From Tilletiopsis washingtonensis (Eukaryota; Basidiomycota; Exobasidiomycetes; Entylomatales), in NCBI RefSeq assembly GCF_003144115.1, contig NW_020311999.1:452239-516238 (forward strand): DNA of 64,000 bases. Reading direction: 5' to 3'. Below, one piece after another: positions 32,882-43,730 of this stretch; the stretch's first letter is position 1, and each line of letters begins with the position of its first letter. Position numbers and translations under genes: made by a program. The notes beneath the pieces are model-generated. The model made no database searches, was not told where the DNA came from, and was given only the letters and a program-made list of their open reading frames with translations.

Positions 32882-34482
32882 ATGGATCCGACCAACCTGC
32901 CGAAGCGCACCACGCCGCACTGGTCGCTCTACCAGCGCCAAGCGTTCGACACCGGCGGCGCGCTCTTCTCCAGCCACCCCGACGAGGTCGAGGCGCTGGC
33001 ACACGAGCGTCTCTCCGCCGGCGGCTGGTCGTATGCCTCGTGCAACGCCGGCCTCGGCGACACGCACCGCGCCAACCGGCAGGCGTTCCAGCACTGGCGC
33101 ATCGTGCCGCGCATGATGGTAGACACCAATGAGCGCGACACGACGACGGAGGTGTATGGCAAGCGCCTCGCCGCGCCCCTCGCCTTCTCGCCCGTCGGCA
33201 TCAACAAGTGAGAGAGTAGCTGTGTGCCGCTCCTGCACGGGCTGACTAGCTCGGCAGAATCTACCATCCCGAGGGCGAGCTGCCCGTGGCGCGCGTGGCC
33301 GGCGAGCTGGGCCTGCCCTACTCGCTCTCGACGGCCGGCTCCTGCTCGATTGAGGATGCTGCAGCACACAACGACCAGGGTGCACAGCTGGGCAAGGAGC
33401 AGGACAGAGGCTCGGTCGACAGCAAGGGGCTGCGCTACTTCCAGCTCTATCTGCCACACGACGACGAGCTCGCCACTTCGCTCTTGCAGCGTGCTGCCGA
33501 CTCCGGCTACGACGCCTGCATTTTCACCGTCGACACCTGGCAGCTGGGCTGGCGGCACGAGGACATCCGCCTTGGCAACTACGGCTTCTACAAGGGCATC
33601 GGCACCGAGCTGGGAGCGTCGGACCCCGTCTTCCGCCGCAAGCTTGATGAGTGGGGCCTCGACCCTGTCAAGGACACGAAGGAGGTCGGACGCAAGTGGA
33701 TTGACTCGGTCTGGCACGGCAAGGCGTTTGACTGGTCAAAGGTGAGACAACAACGAGGAAGTCTGCAGGGTCTCAATCGCTGACGCCTCGCCTGCAGCTG
33801 CCGTGGGTCATTGCTGAATGGAAGCGCGTCAGCGGCGGCAAGCCGTTCCTGCTGAAGGGCGTGCAGAGCGTGGCCGATGCGCTGCGTGCCAAGGAGGCCG
33901 GCTGTGACGGCGCTGTGGTCAGCAACCATGGTCAGTGATTGCGCACGACGCAGCACTCTGCAGAGTCTGACAATCGCTACAGCTGGTCGCCAAGTCGACG
34001 GCGCGGTGGGCAGCCTCGATGTGCTGCCAGAGATCCGCGAGGCTGTGGGCGCTGACTGGACGGTGAGCAGCTTGCCCCAAGTGCGCATGCAGGCTTGGCG
34101 CTGACATCTCGAGCAGCTGATGTTCGACTCGGGCGTCCGCTCCGGCGCCGACATCTTCAAGGTGTGCCAGGGACCTGCTGCCGTCTTCAGCCATGCTCAC
34201 GCGCCGCTTCACAGGCGATCGCGCTCGGCGCAGACCTGGTCATGATCGGCCGCATGTGGATCTACGGCCTGAGCATCAAGGGCGAGGAGGGCGTGCGGCA
34301 TGTGCTGCGCAGGTCAGTGCTCTCTCTTCGCCTCTCAGACTGTCGCCCGCTCATGCACCCCGACCTCGCGCAGCCTGCTCGCCGAATTCGACATTCTAAT
34401 GAACGTCGCCGGCTTCCGCAGCATCAAGGAGATCGACCGCAGCGCGCTGCGCTACGTCGGCCCTGCCGGCGCGCATCTGTGA
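32882..34482 (+). CDS. FMN-dependent alpha-hydroxyacid dehydrogenase (lactate/glycolate oxidase or lactate 2-monooxygenase type)
   Basis: ATG at 32882 (MDPTNLPKRTTPHW); about seven exons. The TIM-barrel flavoenzyme motifs are in order: PRMMVDTNERDTTTEVYGK, AAPLAFSPVGINK, ELGLPYSLSTAGSCSIE, YFQLYLPHDDELATSLLQRA, ACIFTVDTWQLGWR (family TVD), FLLKGVQSVADA, the catalytic-histidine segment SNHAGRQVDGA (His as base, Arg for the carboxylate), MFDSGVRSGADIFKAIALGA and GRMWIYGL. No cytochrome b5 domain or mitochondrial presequence precedes it, so it is not cytochrome b2. Using FMN it oxidises an L-2-hydroxyacid to the 2-oxoacid. The insert between the TVD segment and the following strand resembles the lactate 2-monooxygenase branch. 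Exact substrate unproven. Confidence 0.92.
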
Positions 34483-34615
34483 TGTCCCAGACGTCTCAGA
34501 ACGGCGGTTGGTGCTTAGCATGTATGGTGTGATTGCAGCGGCGGGAATAATGCAGAGCGATGAGAAGCAAGAGAGTGTGGGGTAGGGTTTAGAGAGAGGC
34601 ACGCGAGACTGAGAA

Positions 34616-37600
34616 TCAGCGCTGCGACAGGACATGCACCGTCTCGAGCTCGGCGCGCGCTGCGATCTCTGCGCCTGTAGGGACATCATTGGACGCGAAG
34701 TCCTGCTGCAACAGCAGCGGCGAAGGCTGTTGCGGCTGAGGCTGCGGTTGTTGCAGAGACGGCACGCCCTTGCTCTCGCCGGAGATCTTGGCCTTAGTGA
34801 CAGCGAGCGGCAGCGGCGAGTCGGTCGAGGAGCGCAGGCTGCGAGGCAGGCCTCGGCCTAGGTCGAAACGCAGGCCAGAGCCTCTGAAGCGCGCGGCGGC
34901 GCCGTCGAGCGCGTGCAGGTGTGCCTCGGGGGTGCCGGGCGGCGGAGGCATGCGTGGAAGTGCTGGAGGAGGGATCTGAGAGGGCGCACAGCGTCAGCAG
35001 TGCATCGCACGCAAATAGCGCGGCGCGGCTCGACTCACTCGCGAGTCTGGCAACGTGCACACCGCAAGCAGCGCCAGGCCGGCCAACGTCGAAGCAGCGA
35101 CGATCGAGGCGCGGAAGAGCAGCACGTAGGTGTTGACGAGTGCGGCGCGCTCTGGGCTTGTGAGCGGATGCGAGGGCAGGAAGGTAAGCGGCTCGGCGAG
35201 CAGCGACGTGAGCAGGTCTGTGAGACGGAGGCTGTCAGTGACAAAGCCTGGAGGTGCGCGAGATTGCACTCACTGTGCGCGTGCAGAGGCAGCAGAGCAG
35301 AGTTGAGCAGGCCAGGCAGTCGGGCAGCCCAGAGCGCGCCGCAGAAGCTGGCGCCCAGCGCGCGGCCAACGGCCGTGACGAGGAGCAAGCTCATGTGCAG
35401 CGTCGAAGAGAGCGAAGCCGAGACGTGCGAGAGGACGAGCGCCTCGGTAACGCCAAAGCAGAGTGCTTCTCCGGAGCCGAGCAGGAACTGCGCGAGAGCC
35501 ATGCGCGAGAGACTGGCTGCTTCGCCATTGGTGCCGAACATCAGGCCCAGTCCAGTGAGGAACGTGAGCGCGCCGCCGATCGCCAGAGCCTTGACGTGGC
35601 CCGTGTAGCGCGTGAGCAGCGCGATGGGAAGCGCACAGACGCCGAGGAAGAAGGGTCGCAGCGCCGAGATGAACTGCTGTGCCAACGGCGCAGTGTTGTG
35701 CGCAACGTAGAGGAACGACGGCACTGTAGGACTGTGTCAGAGGCTGCACCGGGCAATGCACGCGACACGCTCCACTCACAGTACGTGTCAAGCAGAGCTG
35801 TGCTAGCCGCCAGCGCAGCCAGCGCAGCCGCACCAGCCCAGAAGGCGCGCGACGCGAGCAGCGCATGGCTGACGAGCGGCACACGCGTGCGGCACTGCGT
35901 CGCGAAGAAGAGCAGCGAAAGCGCGGCGCCTGCGAAGAGCAGTGGCGCATGCGCGCTGCGTGCATGTCGCTCCGGCGAGGCGGCGGAGAGCGCCGGCGGC
36001 AGTGTGAGGAGCGAGAGGGAAAGGAGAAGCAGCCCGTGCGAGAAGAGCGAGAGCTGCGAAGTGCTGAAGCGCGACGCCTGGCTGGGCAGCAGCGAGAGCA
36101 TTGGGTATAGAAGCAGCGGCAGGAGAGAGAAGACGAAGACGCTAGAGGCGCACGCATCAGCATTTCGAGCCCGCACTTCTCGCTGCGCAGCAACTCACCT
36201 CGTCCGCCAGCCGCCGGCACTGTCGACTCGCGTGCCACCGAGCAGCAGCGCACTCGCGGCCACACCAACAGACTTGAGCAGGCCCAGCGCAGCGGTGGCG
36301 ATCCGCGCGTCGCGGCCTGCCACGTCTGACAGGGTGACAGTGCCGAGCACGACGAGGCTGCGAGGGCGCATGTCAGCGAAGGGCTGGCGCAGCGCTCGCA
36401 TGCAGACTCACGCTTGTGCTCCGCATTCGGCTGCAATCGACGCCAGCAGGAGCGCGCGAGGTGCAAGCAGGCCGGCGAGGCAGACATGGCCGGCGCCGAG
36501 CAGGCACAGAGCGATCCAGCTCACGCGCAGCCGCGACGCCATGTCGAGACGTGCACACGGCAGCACGGCGAGCAGGCTCAGCGCGCGCGTGACGTGTAGC
36601 AGCGGGAGGTGCGGATGCAGCGAGAGCGACGAGAGCGCTGCGGGACGACAGTCAGCTGTCTGCGCAGATCTGAGGTCCTGGGCTTGCGAGGCGGCGGGCA
36701 TGGACGCCTGCCAGAGCGCAAGACCGCAGCCTCGCATGGGACTCGCTGGCTACTCACCTACAGCACCCCAGCTTCCCGCCAACGTCTCGCGCGCCGCCAG
36801 CGCGGCGGCGCTCACGGCCACCAGGGTGCCTACGCTGCGGCGCTTGGGCCCCAGCGCCGCCCACGCCGTCGCGAGCGGGTCCTCCTCCTTCAGGCCGTCG
36901 TCGTCTGGCAGCTGCAGGCCATCCGCGTAGCCCTCGAGCACATCGAGCGGCGATGGCCGCTCAATGCTTCGCCGTATCGATCGTGGCGTCGGCATCGTGC
37001 CTCGCCGCGGTGGCGCGCTGGCGGGTCGCGCCTCGCCCGGAGTGATGAAGCCGCCGTCGCCTTGCGCGGGAGAGGCAAGCGCAGGCCGTTGTCTCGGCAT
37101 ACCCGCCACGGGCATGATGCTGGGAGAGCCAGTACTCGACGCCGGCGTGCCGTACGACGAGCGCCGGGGGGTGTGACTTGTCGAGCGTCGCGGCTGTGCT
37201 GGTCCCAGTACCGGCGAGGCGCACGCAGGCGGTGAGGCGTAGCCGGCCGCCGAAGAAGCGGGCGGCGTGGCGGGCACAGGCCCGAGCACGAAGGAGCGCC
37301 GACGCACCTCGGCGGCGGCTGCGCCCAGCGGGACGCCCGGAGGCGGCAGGTGCCAGGAGGAGGGAGTGGCGCCGCCGATGCGCGGCGAGAGGAGTGGCGT
37401 GCCGCTGCGCGACGGCGGCAGCGACGTCGAGTGCGCCTGGCTGGGCGAGTAGTAGCTACTGGCGCTGCTGCTTCCGCCCGTCTGTGCCTGCTGTGCCACA
37501 ACGGCGTGGCTGCTGCTGCTGCCGCTGGCGACGCGGCTGCCGCTGGCGGAGGCGAAGGCGGACGACGACGACGAGGGCGATTGCGGGAAGTACGAGTTGG

Positions 37601-37658
37601 CGGCGGCAAAGGCAGCCAGACGCGGCGTGCTCGGCTGCGACGACGGCAGCGCGGACAT
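34616..37658 (-). CDS. MFS transporter, siderophore-carrier-like, with long disordered N-terminus
   Basis: Seven exons (37658-36758, 36637-36412, 36357-36199, 36141-35780, 35723-35274, 35217-35039, 34975-34616), all phases consistent, give 878 residues. The first 270 or so are Ser/Pro/Ala-rich and disordered. Membrane helices begin at about VGTLVAVSAAALAARETL and continue with VSWIALCLLGAGHVCLAGLL, LVVLGTVTLSDVAGRDARIA, FSLLPLLLYPMLSLLP, FFLGVCALPIALLTRYTG, ALAIGGALTFLTGLGLMFG and others. The layout (two helix bundles, central loop, RYTG, then GxxLTFLTGLGLM) resembles fungal SIT/ARN siderophore-iron transporters. The canonical motif A is weak, so the substrate is uncertain. The C-terminal 110 residues are hydrophilic and Gln/Pro-rich. 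Confidence 0.72.
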
Positions 37659-39799
37659 GATGGTCGCGCGAGTTCAGATGAGGGCGAGAGATGAGAGAGG
37701 AGAGGAGGCGCGCCGGCGGTAACGTGCCGGGCGAAAACGAGCCCAGGCTCCACTTCTGGCTCGTGCGCGAGAGTGTGGCCCCTTTGAGGTGCTCGCGGTG
37801 CCTGTTACGGCAGAGCAGCAGGCAGCGAGAGCCGTTCTAGATGCCGATCGAGGCACGAGAGGCCCTGGAGTGCGCGGCGGGTGCGATGCGGGAGCACCGA
37901 GGCGGCCCCGGCGTCAGGCACGCCCGAGCAGCAGGCGGCAGCAGCCGTCTCCTCTCCTCTCTGCGCCAGAGCAGCAGCAGCGGCGCGGCGAGGCGATGCG
38001 CAGCGTGCGGACGAGGCGTGAGAGGCCGGCAAGGCGTGACGAGCAAGACGCGGAGCGGGAACGGGTGCGATGTGGATGAGAAGCAGCCGTGGCCGCGGCA
38101 GGGGCGAGAGGCCGGGCGGGCGGGCGGCGCGGCGCGCGGCGCCTCCTCGGCCTGTTGACGCCGCGCCCGCAGCGCCGGCGCCCTCCTCCAGCGCGCGGCG
38201 CCTTCGCCGTCCCGGCACCGCAACGCCGCCGCCGCAGGAGCATCCGCCGCTGCGTCTCGCGGCCGTGCGCTGCCCGCTGCTGGCCAGCACAGCTCGCCGT
38301 GCTGTTCTCTCGGTGCTCTTCGCCGTTCTGCTCCTCGCTGCCGCAACTCCGCCTGGCCCTGCGCCTGCGCTGCTGGTGCTGTCCTGCGCGCGCGCTTAGG
38401 GGAGAGGGATCGACGCTCCACGCTGCGCGGCGATGCCGGCGCTGCGCAGCCCGGCCGTGCATGGCAGCAGCGCCGTCACTGACTGCGCTGCGTCGTCCAT
38501 CGCGGCCATGCCTCGTGCTGCGCTGCCGCTGCCGCAACCGCACCGCCGCTGTGCGGCCTCTCTGCTGCCGCTCTACGCGCGCTGCACGCGACGTGGCGCC
38601 GGCGCTCGCGGCACGGCACGAGTCGAGCTGCCGCGTCCGTCCAGCCACATACGCAGCCGCTCAGCAGCAGCAGCACGCAAGCTTGAGAACGCGGCCGCTG
38701 CTCCATGCGGCGGTTGCGCCGCCAGAACGCTGCGAGATGCACGCCGTGCAGGCCGGGGAGGCGAGATGGCGCCGGCATGCGGCTGCAGCACCAGCACGCA
38801 AGGGCGGCAAGCGCCCTTCCTCTGCCCGCTGCCGCGCGCCTCGTCCATCTGCGCCGCGCTCCTCGCCCGCCGGCGCACCTCTTTCGACGCCGCTCGCTGC
38901 CTCCTGCACGCCGGCGCAGCTGAGCAAAGGCGGCACCTGCAGCTGCACGGCACGGAAAGCTCCGCCGGCTTTGCGCTTCATGCGGCGGCTCGCGCGGTGC
39001 CGCCTTGCAGCCGCAGGAGCGTCGCGTGGTGCCGTCGGCGTGCCGAGCTCTGCTGTGCTGCTGCACCTCGTGCTCGCAGCCCCTATCTGAGCTGTACCGC
39101 ACCGAGGCAGAGTCTCGCACCGCAGATCCTTGTCGCACGCCGTGTCGCACCCTCGCGGATCGCGCAGGCGCAGGACAGGAGATCGACAATCGCCTCCGCA
39201 CCTCGGCGAGCAAGCATGCCTAGCGCCGGGCGAGCAGCCACGCCAGAGAGCAACACCGCTGTGCTGTGCTGCTGGAACGCCGTGCTTGATGCTTGAGGGT
39301 GGATGTCGTAAAGCACCAACGCTGAGCATCTCGTTGAGAGAGCGAAGGGATATTCAGTTAGCCACGTGTGTCTTGGTGCCGCTCCCGAGGAGCCAAGGGT
39401 GATTTCGGCAGCGGGTATGCGGAGGAGTTCGACGCCGTTCAGCGCATGCTCTCACTGGCAGCGCAGACTCGACTCTGGGGCCCGGCTGAAGCAATAGCGA
39501 TGTAGAGGTTGCGCCTCTCTGAATAATGGAGGTGAAGTCTCTACTTCAGCGGCACTTGTAGTCTGTCGCTAGCCGCACCCGCGCTGGACGTCGGGATGGG
39601 AGGGGGGGTGAGGCGGCGGCGCGGCGCTGTCGCACGGGAGGCGCCGGCGCCCGAGCGCGGCTGCGCGCTTGGCCTTGAGCTTGCTGCAGCCACGACGCTC
39701 GCGCGCCGCGCGACGCGTTGAAGCGCCGCCGCACCCGCGCGCACAGGCAGCTTCCAGGCCGTCCTCATCACCCAGCTGCAGCTCCACATCGCCGAGCAC
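37659..39799. other. 2.1-kb divergent region between the MFS and Clr2-like genes
   Basis: Extremely GC-rich and rich in GCTGC/GCAGC words. Plus-strand frames of over 280 codons overlap minus-strand frames of similar size in the same bases, so these are composition artefacts. AT content rises only after about 39290, near the Clr2-like start, which is where I would place its promoter. No gene called. Confidence 0.5.
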
Positions 39800-42700
39800 A
39801 TGTCGGCCGGCTCCTCGTCCACTGCGCCCTGGGCGAGTGCATCGGCGTCTGGTGCCGCAGCCAGCCCTGCTGCCGCCGCAGCCGCGAGCGCCGCCATGCC
39901 GCCGCCCACCGCCTCGCCTGCTCCGCCTGCTGCGCCCACCGCGTCCGGCAGCGGCAGCGGCGGTGGCCAGAGCGCGATCCTCAGCATCGCAGAGGTGGCC
40001 AACGACGCCAGCATCTTCACGCACGACGGCTGGATCGTCTTTCCGCGCTCCGACGGCGCGGCCGACTACCAGCCGCCCAACGTCGTCGTGCCGCCCAAGT
40101 CCGACCGCGAGGTCAATTACTTCCATGGTGCGTCGTGCTGGCGCTGGCTCGCGGCATTGAGGCAAGCCAGCATGCTGACGCGAGCCTGAACAGTGTACAA
40201 GGCGGACGAGGTGGACAAGTACGACTGGCGCACGAAGGTCGGCCAGAAGCTCGCAGAGCACTTTGGCAAGCCGAAGAGTGAGTAGAGGCCAGCGGCCGTA
40301 CGTGGGCTCAGCGGAGAACGGGGTTGGCATTCCGCGCTTGCGCTGAGCGGTGGAGCGTGATGAGGCAAAGCCATTTTCAGCGCCGTCAAGGCCGCTGCTG
40401 ACACCTGCGCCTGCAGCTTCCACCAGCGGCAAGACGTGGCGCCTGAGGTGGCCCAAGAACTACGACATGACGGAGCAGCGCAAGGGCACGCCGTCGTCAC
40501 TGCGCACAGACCCGTACCTCTTCGGCTCGCACGCGCATCGCTTCCGCTCGTCGAACGAGTTCTTTCCGCACGCCGTGTGGCTGCTGCGCGACACGAGCAT
40601 GAAGCAGGGCAACTGCGAGTGCAAGTACTGCGCCGGCAAGAAGACGATGGGAGAGACGGACTATGTCAAGTCGGGCCGTGGCATGCCGACCAGGATCAAG
40701 CCCGTGGCGTCGGCGGTGCCGAAGCCTAAGGACACGCGCAAGGGCGCCACGGGCCGCCGGCAGAAGGTGGGTCGCCCAGCGCCTGACCATCGCTGCGACA
40801 GTGCTGACGTGGCATACTTGCAGCCGCTGCAGCTGCAGAACAAGAGCGGCGTGCAGATCATGGCGCGGCCCGTCAAGTCGCGCAACCACATGCCCGGCCT
40901 GCCGGCGCGCATCTCGTCTGCGCCGCAGCGCGACCAGGAGCTGCCGCACGGCACGCCCAAGCTGGGACAGTGCGAGGGCTTCCGCCTCGGAGAGATCTGT
41001 CTCGTGCGCCTCGACCCGCCGGTGCTTTCGCCCAACGGCGACGCAGAGTGCACAGTCGAGATCTTCCCGGTGCGCATCGAGGGCAAGACGTTTGTGGCGG
41101 AGGTGGATGAGGCGGACGGAGCTGGCCTCGAGGGCCATGTCACGCAGCGGCCCGTCTACAACGTGCAGCTGCTTGGCAGCCAGGAGAAGGTGAGTGCGGG
41201 ACGCGCCGCTCCTCATGATCTTTCTGACTCTCGGCGAGCAGGCGCGCATCGATGAGGAGCACCTCCTGCCCTTCCTGGCTGGCCGCGTGCCGCCTGGCCT
41301 GCAGCAGACGGTGTACGGCAACCCGGCCGACTTTCCCTGGCTCGAGACTGGCGAGAACGTGCCGAAGCTGCATCTCTTCCCTGGTGAGTGAGCTCGCGCG
41401 CTTCAGCAGGGCTCTTGCTGATGCGGCGGACAGACCCAACTGCGCGCCCTGGAGCGCCGATGCCGCGCGCGTCGTACAAGACCGTCGTCTCTGTCTTCGC
41501 CTACGCCGTGCAGTCCATCAGCATGCTGCGCTCCATCTACACGCTCACCGACCGCTTCAGCCGCGAGAAGTTCAAGCAGGCGGCGCCGCCGACGGTGAGC
41601 GCCGCCGCAGACCGTCCCGCGTCTTCGGCATCGCCACCGGCAGCGGGCGCGCTGCCTGAGGCTGGCGCGGCCAAGAAGGAGGAGGAGGTCGACCTCCACC
41701 ACTACTGGCAGGGCATCCTCTTCGGCTGCGAGCGCATCTGGGTCGGCGACACGGTGCGCCTGAACCTCACGCCCGCGGACATCGAGTCGATGATGCAGGC
41801 CTTGACGCCGCAGTGCAGGCTGCTCGGCGTGCTGCCCGACGCACAGGCGCCGTATCTCATGCGTCTCAAGGCCATCTTCCTCCCGCGCAACAATAAGAAG
41901 AAGGCCGTCGAGGGAGAAAAGGCTGCTGCTGTGTCTGCAACTGACACGGCGGCGGCCGGACCCTCGACGCAGAACGGCGTCAACGGCCAGAGTGCCAGCA
42001 TCCCGACCTTTACGCCGCACGCATCGCAGCCTGCCGGATCGTCGGCAACTGCGGTTGGCGACGTCTCCACCGCAGGATCTGCTGCGGCCCAAGAGGAGGA
42101 AGAAGACGAGCGCGACGAGCTGATCGAGCTGGACGAGCTCGAGGAGGAGGAGCTAGACTGCACGGACGCTGATCGCCTCGAGTTCATCGCCAAGGAGAAG
42201 CTGCGTCTCGTGGAGAAGATTAGCGCGCGGGTGCGCCTCGCGGGAGACGTGTACCAGGTGCTGGAGCAGACGGAGTACAGCCGACGCCAGGCGACGGGCG
42301 GCATGGCGCCCGCCAGCGCGCTGGGCTCTTCGGCGCGCCCGATGTACGTGGCGCCCACGCGCGCGTTCGTGGCAGAGACGAACAACGGCGTGAGTCCTGC
42401 CTCTTGTTCGCTGCACCACGCCGTCCGCTGACCCCCTCTGGATCCTGCAGCTGCTGCCGCCGTCCAACGTCGTGCCGCGCGGCTTTGTCCTGCAGCGCGT
42501 CAACCAGGCGACGGTGGAGATCGAGTGTGCCGTGACGCAGCTGGCGGGCCGGCTGTGGTCGTCGTTTGCGCCCAACAACCTCAGCGTCAACGAGGTGCTG
42601 GAGCAGCGCGAGCGCGCATACACGCCGACTGAGTCGATCGAGGACGAGCGCGTGAGTGGCGCGCGAGCGCTCCTTCGGTGACGCCTGCTGATCTCCTCTC

Positions 42701-43311
42701 CACAGATCCAGCTCAGTCTCGCCGGCCTGATCCCCGGCTCCGTCAAGAACGTCGGCGCCCTCTCCATGCACCTGGACCGCGACGCGACAATTGCGACGTG
42801 TCAAGAGACGGCGCGCTCGCTGCTGCGCAATTTCATCCGTCTCCAGTGGAATGAGGAGAACGGCATCATTGATGATGACGCTAGCTCTGCTGCAGCCGGC
42901 AGCAAGTCGCCCGTCAAGGGTCGCAAGCGCAAGTCGCTCGCGTCGGCGGCGGAGGGCAGCGCTTCGCCTGCAGCGGCGAACATGCATCCCATCTCAGGCC
43001 ACGTCGGCGCACACGCAACGCCGACGGCCAAGAAGGCCCGCAAGTCGGCCGCAAGCGCTGCTTCGCCAGCTACGAACACGCCGGCGGGCCGTGCGGCGGG
43101 ACCTAGCAAGGGCGCGGCGGCGGCCGCACGAGGCGCCAGCCCTCCGCTGCCGCCTGGCTGGATCAAGAAGATGAGCCGCAGCGACCCGAACAAGTTTTAT
43201 TACGCGAATCCGCTGTTGAAGAAGGTGCGTTTGGCTGCGCAGAGTCTAGAGTAGCCAGTGCTGACATGATTTTTTAAGACGAGTTGGGACCGCCCGACCG
43301 CGGCCGAGTAG
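39800..43311 (+). CDS. Clr2-like transcription-silencing protein with a C-terminal WW domain
   Basis: Nine exons (39800-40127, 40194-40277, 40417-40766, 40824-41189, 41242-41383, 41434-42389, 42451-42651, 42706-43224, 43279-43311) give 992 residues with all phases in register. After an Ala/Ser-rich start comes a domain with WRLRWPKNYDMTEQRKGT, DPYLFGSHAHRFRSSNEFFP, HAVWLLR and the Cys cluster CECKYC, the pattern of the Clr2 N-terminal domain. A second conserved region, FRLGEICLVRLDPPV through the DLHHYWQGILFGCERIWVGD segment, fits the Clr2/BAH-like module. A Ser/Lys-rich, NLS-like linker (KGRKRKS, KKARKS) follows. The end is LPPGWIKKMSRSDPNKFYY, then NPLLKKTSWDRP, a WW domain whose second Trp is in the 33-nt last exon. 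Clr2 belongs to the SHREC histone-deacetylase silencing complex in fission yeast. Confidence 0.75.
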
Positions 43312-43730
43312 AGGAGTCGCCGCGCGCGCCGCGGCGCGAATCTGCGGCCGCGCGGCTCTTGCCGCCTCGCTCATCGCTCGCGCCTCTTCTCCCTCCTTCC
43401 ATCCACTCTCCACGCCTGCCGTCTACCCGCTGCCTGCTTCCGCTAGCTTCGCCCGGCCGTCACGAGCATTCACCTGCGACACCACTCTGCTTCGTTCCTT
43501 CCACGGCTGCTGTCCCATCCGCATGCGGGACAGCGCTTCGACCCTCACGTCATGTCCTTCCCTTTCGCCGCCCGTGATGTCACCCTCATTGATGTGGTAA
43601 GCAGCGCTTGATTTGGGGTGATAGATAGGCGACACAAGAGTGGATTTCGTGACGTAGAGGGAAGGAGGGAGGCTTTTGCGTCGATCAGACGGGAGACGTG
43701 TGCTCGCAGCAGGTCGACAGCTATACGCAT
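43312..43730. other. Convergent 3' region of the Clr2-like and DUF1295 genes
   Basis: 419 bp between two facing stop codons. AT content is higher than in the exons (for example GATTTGGGGTGATAGATAGG around 43611-43630), as expected of 3' UTRs. No gene seen. Confidence 0.55.

Noticed and set aside
35254-36930. 558-codon plus-strand frame opposite the MFS gene
   Set aside because: Antisense shadow. The minus-strand exons there have consistent phases and membrane helices.
37800-39300. Long overlapping frames on both strands (up to about 330 codons) between the MFS and Clr2-like genes
   Set aside because: They overlap one another in opposite directions in the same bases, consist of Ala/Arg/Cys-rich translation of GC repeats, and have no motif or splice logic.
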